Source: an uncultured Holophagaceae bacterium
GTDB taxonomy: Bacteria; Acidobacteriota; Holophagae; Holophagales; Holophagaceae
Reading direction: 5' to 3'
DNA: 8,629 nucleotides
NCBI GenBank assembly: GCA_903876615.1
Contig: CAIRAS010000160.1
Span: forward strand, 1-8,629
Part shown: positions 1 to 5,876 of the stretch, piece by piece
Numbering within the stretch: the first letter of the stretch is position 1
How the letters are laid out: each line of letters opens with the position of its first letter
Position numbers and translations under genes: made by a program
Notes under the pieces: generated by a model
Database searches by the model: none
What the model saw: only the letters and a program-made list of their open reading frames with translations
What the model was told of the DNA's origin: nothing

Positions 1-147
1 ACCCACGGCAACCTGCTGCAGGGCGTCCGCCACTTCGGCCACGGCGTCCGCACGTCCAGCCTGATCCTCACCTACGGCAGCCGCCAGGTGCGCTTCATCG
101 ACACCGTCCACATGAAGGAAGGCGAGACCGTCACCGTCCGCTTCTAG
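1..147 (+). CDS. glpX: Fructose-1,6-bisphosphatase class II, C-terminal fragment (5' end outside window)
   Basis: Frame 1 is open from the first base to a TAG at 145-147 and gives the last 48 residues of a protein. The segment reads [18 protein letters not shown] and continues with a basic stretch ending in [18 protein letters not shown]. This resembles the C-terminal region of class II fructose-bisphosphatases, where a (T/D)G(D/N)LL-GV-F--GARTHS-like motif is followed by VRFI--IH. The family hydrolyses fructose-1,6-bisphosphate to fructose-6-phosphate in the cytoplasm for gluconeogenesis, and in some lineages also acts on sedoheptulose-1,7-bisphosphate. The catalytic part lies upstream and cannot be inspected. 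No functional link to the downstream peptidases is evident. The call rests on motif memory over a short tail, so the family is fairly sure but substrate range is not. Confidence 0.78.
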   Translation, partial: THGNLLQGVRHFGHGVRTSSLILTYGSRQVRFIDTVHMKEGETVTVRF

Positions 148-190
148 TCCGGATGCGACCTTCTGCACCGCCCCCCGGGGACCCCGTCAC

Positions 191-217
191 GGGACCCCCC
201 ACCGGAGGGGGGATCCC
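191..217 (+). terminator. GC-rich stem-loop after glpX; terminator or SD-masking hairpin
   Basis: GGGACCCCCC (191-200) can pair with GGGGGG (207-212) and TCCC (214-217), leaving loop ACCGGA and one bulged A at 213. That gives about ten base pairs, nearly all G-C. It lies 44 nt after the glpX stop codon, where a terminator is expected, but no T-run follows, so classical intrinsic termination is doubtful. The 3' arm contains the only purine-rich Shine-Dalgarno-like stretch (204-212) in front of an ATG at 218, so folding would hide that site. The rest of the intergenic region (148-190) is C/G-rich with no other recognisable signal. Confidence 0.5.
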
Positions 218-243
218 ATGCTAGGATTCAACCCTCATCTTAC

Positions 244-247
244 GAGG
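244..247 (+). promoter_or_regulatory. Ribosome-binding site that decides the M13 peptidase start
   Basis: GAGG at 244-247, within TACGAGG, sits 6 nt before the ATG at 254. It is outside the hairpin at 191-217. The same spacing and core recur before the genes starting at 2305 (CGAGG) and 4053 (GTGAGG), which supports 254 over the in-frame ATG at 218. Confidence 0.65.
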
Positions 248-253
248 TTATCC

Positions 254-2278
254 ATGGCTTTCCCCCTCCGCGCCTCTCTGTGCCTCTGTCTTGGCGTTGC
301 CTCCTTGGCCCTGGTGGCCAGTGAAAAGCCCGGCGTCGATCCCGTGAACATCGACGCCTCGGTGAAGCCCTGTGAGGACTTCTACAGCTACGCCAATGGC
401 GGCTGGCTCAAGGGCCACACCCTGCCCGCGGACAAGGCGCGCTACGGGGCCTTCGAGGAAGTGAGCGAGCGCAACCGCGCCATCCTCAAGCAGATTCTCG
501 AGGAGACCAGCGCGAAGACCACCTGGGCCAAGGGCAGCGTCGAGCAGAAGGTTGGTGATTTCTACGCCGCCGGCATGGACGCAGCCGCCATCGACAAGCG
601 GGGTTTGGCTCCGCTGCAGCCCCTCTTCGCCACCATTGACGGGCTGCAGGACACCAAGCAGCTGCCCGCCCTGCTGGCGAAGCTCCACACCCAGGGCCTG
701 CCGGGCGGCTTCGGCTTCTACGTGGGTCAGGACGCCAAGGAATCCACGCGCTACATGGGCAACCTCATGCAGGGTGGCACGGGCCTGCCCGACCGGGACT
801 ACTACCTGAAGGACGATGCCCGCAGCCGCGACATCCGCGCCAAGTACGAGACCCACGTGGCGAAGATGCTCCAGCTGGCCGGCGACAGCCCGGCCCTGGC
901 CGCCGTCCGCGCCAAGGTCATCCTGGAGCTCGAGACCCGCATGGCCACGGCCCAGTGGACCCGCGTGGAGCTGCGGAACCCCGTGAAGCGCTACAACAAG
1001 CGCACCCTCGACCAGGTGGCGACCGAGGCGCCGGGGTTCGACTGGCAGGGCTACTTCCAGGCCCGGGGGGTGGCAGTCAAAGACCTGAACCTCAGCCAGC
1101 CCTCCTACTTCCAGGCCTTCGGCAAGCTGGCCGCGGAGACCCCCGCCACCCAGTGGCGGACCTACCTGCGCTGGCACGCACTCAACGCCTCCGCCAACCT
1201 GCTGCCCAAGGCCTTCGGTGAAGAGTCCTTCGCCTTTCAGGGCAAGGTGCTGAACGGAACCCCGGAGCGCGAGCCCCGCGCCAAGCGCATCGAGGCCCTC
1301 ACGGACGCCATCCTGGGCGAGGCCCTGGGTCAGCTCTACGTGAAGGTGGCCTTCCCCCCGGAGTCCAAGAAGCGGGTCCTCGACATGGTGGAGAACCTGC
1401 GGGTGGCCCTGCGGGAGCGCATCACCAACCTGGACTGGATGGGCGCCGCGACCAAGCAGCAGGCCATCACCAAGCTCAACGCCTTCGGCGTGAAGATAGG
1501 CTACCCCGACAAGTGGAAGACCTACGCCTTCGACGTCAAGCGCGACGATGCCTTTGGCAACGTCCGCCGGGCTTCGGCCTTCCGCGTGCAGGAGAACCTG
1601 GCCAAGCTGGGCAAGGCCATCGACCGCTCGGAGTGGGGCATGACCCCGCCCACCGTGAACGCCTACTACAGCTCCTCCATGAACGAGATCGTGTTCCCCG
1701 CGGGCATCCTGCAGCCGCCTTTCTTCGATCCCAAGGCCGATGACGCCGTGAACTACGGCTCCTTGGGGTTCGTGATCGGCCACGAGATGACCCACGGCTT
1801 CGACGACAGCGGCAGCCAGTTCGACGCCCAGGGCAACCTCAAGAACTGGTGGACCGAGGCAGACAAGCAGGCCTATGAGTCCCGCACGGACCTGGTGGTG
1901 AAGCAGTACGACGCCTACGAACCCCTCAAGGGCGAGCACGTGAACGGCAAGCTCACCCTGGGCGAGAACATCGCGGACATCGGCGGGCTCAAGATCGCCT
2001 TCGCCGCCTACCGGAACAGCCTGAAGGGCAAGCCTGAGCCTGCACCCATCGACGGCTTCACGGGGCCTCAGCGCTTCTTCCTGGGCGCGGCCACGGTGTG
2101 GCGCAACCACATCCGCGAAGCAGCCCTCTCCCTGCGCCTCAAGACCGATTCGCACAGCCCCGGCCGGGAGCGGGTGAACGGCCCTCTGTCCAACCTGCCC
2201 GAGTTCTACGAGGCCTTTGGCTGCTCTGATGGCCAACCCATGAAGCGCGACGCGAAGGTGCGTCCGGCCATCTGGTAG
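254..2278 (+). CDS. Exported M13 family zinc endopeptidase (neprilysin/PepO type)
   Basis: This encodes a 674-residue M13 metallopeptidase, close to the usual 650-700 of bacterial members. Residues 1-23 form a signal peptide: Arg6, a hydrophobic core rich in Leu/Cys/Val, and likely cleavage after Val-Ala-Ser. The enzyme should act outside the cytoplasm, cutting oligopeptides on the amino side of hydrophobic residues as the family does. The N-terminal M13 domain starts at about 30 (PCEDFYSYANGGW) and runs to about 420; the catalytic domain covers about 465-674. Visible active-site residues are the substrate-binding NAYY (469-472), HEMTH with zinc ligands H510 and H514 and catalytic E511, GENIAD with ligand E571 and D575, and H634/R640 in DSHSPGRERVNGP. 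These match neprilysin H583, E584, H587, E646, D650, H711 and R717, with similar spacing. The start at 254 is chosen because it begins the signal peptide and has its own ribosome site; starting at 218 would add 12 unhelpful residues. The C69 gene follows after 26 nt, probably in the same transcript. Confidence 0.95.
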   Translation: MAFPLRASLCLCLGVASLALVASEKPGVDPVNIDASVKPCEDFYSYANGGWLKGHTLPADKARYGAFEEVSERNRAILKQILEETSAKTTWAKGSVEQKVGDFYAAGMDAAAIDKRGLAPLQPLFATIDGLQDTKQLPALLAKLHTQGLPGGFGFYVGQDAKESTRYMGNLMQGGTGLPDRDYYLKDDARSRDIRAKYETHVAKMLQLAGDSPALAAVRAKVILELETRMATAQWTRVELRNPVKRYNKRTLDQVATEAPGFDWQGYFQARGVAVKDLNLSQPSYFQAFGKLAAETPATQWRTYLRWHALNASANLLPKAFGEESFAFQGKVLNGTPEREPRAKRIEALTDAILGEALGQLYVKVAFPPESKKRVLDMVENLRVALRERITNLDWMGAATKQQAITKLNAFGVKIGYPDKWKTYAFDVKRDDAFGNVRRASAFRVQENLAKLGKAIDRSEWGMTPPTVNAYYSSSMNEIVFPAGILQPPFFDPKADDAVNYGSLGFVIGHEMTHGFDDSGSQFDAQGNLKNWWTEADKQAYESRTDLVVKQYDAYEPLKGEHVNGKLTLGENIADIGGLKIAFAAYRNSLKGKPEPAPIDGFTGPQRFFLGAATVWRNHIREAALSLRLKTDSHSPGRERVNGPLSNLPEFYEAFGCSDGQPMKRDAKVRPAIW

Positions 2279-2304
2279 CAGCCCCCGATCCCACCGAGGT
2301 TCCC

Positions 2305-3954
2305 ATGCGCATTCGCCCCATCGTCCTGCTCGCGAGCCTGCTCGCCGCGGGCGCCGCCCTCCAGGCCTGCACCAACCTGCTCATCACCAAGGGCGCGAGC
2401 AAGGACGGCTCGACCATGGTGACCTACTCCGCGGACAGCCACACGCTGTACGGGGAGCTCTACTTCAAAGCCGGGGGCCGCCACCTGCCCGGCGCCCGAC
2501 GCGAGATCCGCGAGTGGGACAGCGGCTTCACCTTTGATACGGGCAAGGTGCTGGGCAGCATCCCGGAAGCGCCGGTCACCTACACCCGCGTCGGCAACAT
2601 GAACGAGCACCAGCTTGCCATCGCGGAGACGACCTTCGGCGGCCGCAAGGACCTGGCCGGCCCCAGCGGCATCCTCGACTACGGCAGCCTCATCTACCTC
2701 GCCCTCGAGCGCGCCAAGACGGCCCGGGAGGCCATCGAGGTGATGACAAAGCTGGTGGAGGACTACGGCTACGCCAGCAGCGGAGAGAGCTTCTCCCTCG
2801 CGGACCCCAACGAAGTTTGGATCCTCGAGATGATGGGCCGCGGCAAGGGCCAGACCGGCGCCCTCTGGGTGGCCTACCAGCTTCCGGACGGCACCATCAG
2901 CGCCCACGCCAACCAGGCCCGCATCCGGCGGTTCCCGCTGAACGATCCCTCAACGGCCATCTACAGCAAGGACCTCATCTCCTTCGCCCGCGCCAAGGGC
3001 TGGTTCAAGGGCGAAGACAAGTCGTTCAGCTTCGCCGACACCTACGCGCCCCTCTCTTTTGGTGCCCTGCGGGCCTGCGAGGCCCGGGTCTGGAGCATCT
3101 TCCGCCGCGCCGCGCCCAGCCTCAAGCTGCCCATCGACTTCGTGAAGGCCGAGAAGGGCGCCAAGCCCATGCCCCTGTTCATCAAGCCCGACACCAAGCT
3201 CACCGTGAGCGACGCCATGGCGCTGATGCGGGACCACTACGAGGGCACCGAGTTCGACATGACCCAGGATGTGGGCGCCGGGGCCTACAAGCTGCCCTAC
3301 CGCTGGCGACCCATGGGCTTCAAGGTCGACGGCCAGGACTACATCCACGAGCGGGCCATCAGCACCCAGCAGACCGGCTTCTCCTTCGTGAGCCAGTCCC
3401 GTTCCTGGCTGCCCGGCCCCGTCGGCGGGGTGCTCTGGTTCGGCGTGGATGACACCTTCACCACGGTCTATGTGCCCATCAGCTGCGCCATCACGACGCC
3501 GCCCAAGGCCTTCGCGATCGGGACCGGAAACTTCGACGAGTTCAGCTGGGACAGCGCCTTCTGGACCTTCAACTTCGTCTCCAACTACACCTATACGCGC
3601 TGGAGCGACATGATCGTAGACGTGCAGAAAGTGCAGCGCGAATTCGAGGGCCGCTACCTCGCCGGTCAGGCCGAGGTCGACCGCACCGCCCTGGACCTCT
3701 ACCGGAAGGATCCGGCGCTCGCGCAGGACTACCTCACCCGCTTCGCCGCCCAGGAAACGGGGGTGCTCATGGCCCGCTGGAAGAAGCTGGGCGAGTTCCT
3801 CGTCTGGAAGTATCTCGACGGCAATGTGCGGGGCCCGAAGGGCGAGGTCACCCACCCCAAGGCGCCCGAGGACTGGCTGCGTTGCATCGTCAAGGAACAC
3901 GGGGACGTCATCAAGGTAAGAAAGGTTGAGGGGCTGATTCCTGATGAGGATTAG
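2305..3954 (+). CDS. Exported C69 family dipeptidase (PepD-like, Ntn hydrolase)
   Basis: This encodes a 549-residue peptidase of family C69, whose members hydrolyse dipeptides using an N-terminal cysteine nucleophile. Residues 1-21 form a short signal peptide (Arg2/Arg4, then a Leu/Ala core). C22 directly follows and starts the family signature CTNLLITKGASKDGS, so removing the leader would expose the catalytic Cys. Other family-typical blocks are NMNEHQLAIAETTFGG (98-113), GESFSLADPNEVWILEM (160-176) and HANQARIRRF (201-210). A Trp/Phe/Tyr-rich C-terminal half follows, containing GGVLWFGVDD and NFVSNYTYTRW. The length fits the longer secreted C69 branch rather than the roughly 470-residue lactobacillar PepD. 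CGAGG at 2295-2299 precedes the ATG by 5 nt. The gene lies 26 nt after the M13 gene and ends 6 nt before tandem hairpins, so it is probably last in its operon. The family is certain; the exact substrate is unknown and the enzyme could be an amidase-like relative. Confidence 0.92.
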   Translation: MRIRPIVLLASLLAAGAALQACTNLLITKGASKDGSTMVTYSADSHTLYGELYFKAGGRHLPGARREIREWDSGFTFDTGKVLGSIPEAPVTYTRVGNMNEHQLAIAETTFGGRKDLAGPSGILDYGSLIYLALERAKTAREAIEVMTKLVEDYGYASSGESFSLADPNEVWILEMMGRGKGQTGALWVAYQLPDGTISAHANQARIRRFPLNDPSTAIYSKDLISFARAKGWFKGEDKSFSFADTYAPLSFGALRACEARVWSIFRRAAPSLKLPIDFVKAEKGAKPMPLFIKPDTKLTVSDAMALMRDHYEGTEFDMTQDVGAGAYKLPYRWRPMGFKVDGQDYIHERAISTQQTGFSFVSQSRSWLPGPVGGVLWFGVDDTFTTVYVPISCAITTPPKAFAIGTGNFDEFSWDSAFWTFNFVSNYTYTRWSDMIVDVQKVQREFEGRYLAGQAEVDRTALDLYRKDPALAQDYLTRFAAQETGVLMARWKKLGEFLVWKYLDGNVRGPKGEVTHPKAPEDWLRCIVKEHGDVIKVRKVEGLIPDED

Positions 3955-3960
3955 CGCAGG

Positions 3961-3981
3961 CTGAAAACATTCGGTTTTCAG
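3961..3981 (+). terminator. First of two stem-loops after the C69 gene (A/T-rich stem)
   Basis: CTGAAAAC (3961-3968) and GTTTTCAG (3974-3981) form a perfect 8-bp inverted repeat around the loop ATTCG. It starts 6 nt past the TAG stop of the C69 gene. No T-run follows. The stem is A/T-rich in a GC-rich region, which suggests an RNA 3'-end or processing element working with the stronger hairpin just downstream. Confidence 0.55.
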
Positions 3982-3983
3982 AT

Positions 3984-4009
3984 AGGAGGCCCCGCTTGCG
4001 GGGCCTCTT
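3984..4009 (+). terminator. Rho-independent-type terminator of the M13-C69 unit
   Basis: AGGCCCCGC (3987-3995) mirrors GCGGGGCCT (3998-4006). The stem extends outward through G3986-C4007, a G-T wobble and A3984-T4009. Physically the loop is probably the stable tetraloop CTTG closed by G3994-C3999. A short T-containing tail (CTCTTGAT) follows, weaker than an E. coli T-run but usual in high-GC genomes. It separates the exported peptidase pair from the M1-OPT genes. Confidence 0.75.
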
Positions 4010-4025
4010 GATAGGTGGGAATGGG

Positions 4026-4031
4026 TATCAT
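4026..4031 (+). promoter_or_regulatory. Possible -10 box for the M1-OPT-OPT unit
   Basis: TATCAT matches the sigma-70 -10 consensus at five of six bases. It lies between the terminator and the M1 start, where a new promoter is expected. TTGATA at 4008-4013 resembles a -35 box, but the 12-nt gap is too short for a standard promoter. The call depends mainly on position. Confidence 0.25.
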
Positions 4032-4041
4032 CTTGAGTCTT

Positions 4042-4047
4042 GTGAGG
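4042..4047 (+). promoter_or_regulatory. Ribosome-binding site fixing the M1 aminopeptidase start
   Basis: GTGAGG at 4042-4047 is 5 nt before the ATG at 4053. The reading frame is open further upstream to a TTG at 3996, but that codon lies in the loop of the terminator hairpin and has no free Shine-Dalgarno sequence. The ATG at 4053 is therefore the start. Confidence 0.7.
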
Positions 4048-4052
4048 TCTTC

Positions 4053-5831
4053 ATGCGCCACCCTGATCCGCACTCCTACTACGACGCTGCGCAGCCCAAG
4101 GCCCGGCGCATGCAGCTGAAGCTGGGGGTGGACTTCACCACCAAGCGCCTCGACGGCGAGGTGGTGCTGGAGTTCGGCGCGAATGCCACCGGTACGCTGG
4201 ATCTGGACACCAAGGGCCTGGAGATCCTGTCCGTGCAGGTGCCGGGCCACGGCCCCATCCCCTGGGAGCTGGGCGAGGCCGACGCCATCCTCGGCAGCCG
4301 CCTGCGCCTGGACCTGCCCGCCGACACCCAGGAGGTGGCCATCACCTACCGCACCTCCCCGGACGCCATGGCGCTTCAGTGGCTGGAGCCCAGCCAGACC
4401 GAAGGCAAGGTGGCGCCCTACCTCTTCAGCCAGTGCCAGCAGATCCATGCCCGCACCATGGTGCCCTGCCAGGACACCCCCGTGGTGCGCGTGGCCTACA
4501 AGGCCGAAGTGACGGTGCCTGAGGGCCTCACGGCGGTCATGAGCGCCGGTCCCGCCGGGGACGAATCCACCGGCGACGGCCGCCACACCTTCCGCTTCAC
4601 CATGCCCCAGCCCATTCCCTCCTACCTGCTGGCCCTGGCCGTGGGCCGCCTCGCCAGCCGAGACCTCAGCCCCCGCGCCCGCGTCTGGGCCGAGCCCGAG
4701 ACCGTCGAGGCCGCCGCCTGGGAGTTCGCCGAGGTGGAGGACATGATCGTGAAGGCGGAGAGCCTCTTCGGACCCTATCCCTGGGACCGCTACGACATGC
4801 TCGTGCTGCCGCCAAGCTTCCCTTACGGCGGCATGGAGAACCCGCGCATGACCTTCCTCACGCCCACCCTGCTGGCGGGGGACCGCAGCCTGGTCGATGT
4901 GGTGGCCCATGAGCTGGCCCACAGCTGGACCGGCAATCTGGTCACCAACGCCAGCATGGAGCACTTCTGGCTGAACGAAGGCTTCACGGTGTGGGCCGAG
5001 CGCAAGATCCTGCGCACCCTGCACGGTGACGATGCCGCAGCCCTGGGCTGGGCCATGGGGCAGAAGGCCCTGGAGGACAGCCTGGAGCGCTTCGCCCAGG
5101 AACCGCACCTGACGGTCCTGCGCATGCACCTGGCGGGCATCGATCCCGACGATGCCTTCTCCAGCATCCCCTACGAGAAGGGCGCCCGCCTGGTGGCAGC
5201 CCTGGAGCGCGAGGTGGGCGAGGAGCGCTTCCACCGCTTCCTCCGCGAGTACATGGACGCCCATCGCTTCACCTCGATCACCACCGAGCAGTTCTGTTCC
5301 TTCGTGGACGCCAAGCTGCCCGGCGCCCTGCTCGCCGTGCACGCCCGGGCCTACCTGGACGAGCCTGGGCTGCCCGCCAGCGCCCCCCAGTTCCAGAGCG
5401 CGCAGCTGAACACCCTCACGGCCCTGGCGGAAAGCTGGGCGGCTGGGGGACGGCCCACTGAAAGCCAGATTGCTGGCTGGAGCACCAACGAGTTGCTGGT
5501 CTACCTCCAGAAGCTGCCGCGCCAGGTCTCGGAGGCAGACTGCGTGTGGCTGGACCAGCACTTCCAGCTCATGGGCCGGGGCAACCACGAGATCCTGGTG
5601 GAGTGGCTCACCCTGGCCGCCGCTGCGGACTACGAGCCGGCCTTCCCGAAGCTCCGCGAAGTCCTCCTGCGGGTGGGCCGCATGAAGTACCTCCGGCCCC
5701 TCTACGGCGCCCTGGCCGCCACTCCGCGCACCCGCGCCCTGGCCCGGGAGCTCTTCGCCGCCGCCAGCCCCGGCTACCACGGGCTCTCGCGCCGGGTGGT
5801 GCAGGGCATGCTCGAGAAGTACCTCGACTGA
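4053..5831 (+). CDS. M1 family aminopeptidase, leukotriene-A4-hydrolase-like
   Basis: This encodes a 592-residue cytoplasmic zinc aminopeptidase with no signal peptide; human LTA4H has about 610. The order is an N-terminal beta-rich M1 domain (about 1-195), the thermolysin-like catalytic domain (about 200-440) and the helical C-terminal domain typical of LTA4H (about 450-592). Visible residues are GGMEN (259-263), HELAH (zinc ligands H286 and H290, catalytic E287), E309 in WLNEGFT as third ligand, and Y374 in PYEKG as the proton donor. R543 and K545 in RMKYLRPLY correspond to human R563 and K565, which hold the substrate carboxylate. Up to the active site the human numbers are offset by a constant 9, so the alignment is nearly gap-free. 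D366 matches human D375, while F369 replaces human Y378. The family removes N-terminal residues from peptides, often favouring tripeptides; here it would finish degradation of imported peptides. Lipid epoxide hydrolysis is not expected to be its natural job. The OPT gene follows after 45 nt. Confidence 0.95.
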   Translation: MRHPDPHSYYDAAQPKARRMQLKLGVDFTTKRLDGEVVLEFGANATGTLDLDTKGLEILSVQVPGHGPIPWELGEADAILGSRLRLDLPADTQEVAITYRTSPDAMALQWLEPSQTEGKVAPYLFSQCQQIHARTMVPCQDTPVVRVAYKAEVTVPEGLTAVMSAGPAGDESTGDGRHTFRFTMPQPIPSYLLALAVGRLASRDLSPRARVWAEPETVEAAAWEFAEVEDMIVKAESLFGPYPWDRYDMLVLPPSFPYGGMENPRMTFLTPTLLAGDRSLVDVVAHELAHSWTGNLVTNASMEHFWLNEGFTVWAERKILRTLHGDDAAALGWAMGQKALEDSLERFAQEPHLTVLRMHLAGIDPDDAFSSIPYEKGARLVAALEREVGEERFHRFLREYMDAHRFTSITTEQFCSFVDAKLPGALLAVHARAYLDEPGLPASAPQFQSAQLNTLTALAESWAAGGRPTESQIAGWSTNELLVYLQKLPRQVSEADCVWLDQHFQLMGRGNHEILVEWLTLAAAADYEPAFPKLREVLLRVGRMKYLRPLYGALAATPRTRALARELFAAASPGYHGLSRRVVQGMLEKYLD

Positions 5832-5876
5832 TGGTCCAGCTCCTGAGCCAGCCCGCCACCCCGCCCAAGGACCGCC

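Noticed and set aside
222..227. TAGGAT as a -10 box for the M13 gene
   Set aside because: There is no -35-like sequence at suitable spacing and the match is modest, so it is not distinguishable from chance.
218..253. ATG at 218 as the M13 start
   Set aside because: Its Shine-Dalgarno lies in a stable hairpin, and the 12 added residues sit before an otherwise well-formed signal peptide starting at 254.
248..2236. Long antisense frame of about 660 codons opposite the M13 gene
   Set aside because: Same codon-bias artefact; the product is Gly/Leu/Val/His-rich without motifs, while the + strand frame has a complete M13 active site.
2305..2370. Lipoprotein signal peptide for the C69 protein
   Set aside because: The candidate lipid-bearing Cys is the family's catalytic nucleophile and the preceding Leu-Gln-Ala is a poor lipobox; kept only as a point to test.
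2950..3900. Antisense frame of about 316 codons opposite the C69 gene
   Set aside because: It has no domain or membrane signature and mirrors a well-supported gene.
3996..4052. TTG at 3996 as the M1 aminopeptidase start
   Set aside because: It lies in the loop of the terminator hairpin; the ATG at 4053 has a well-spaced GTGAGG and gives a normal LTA4H-type N-terminus.
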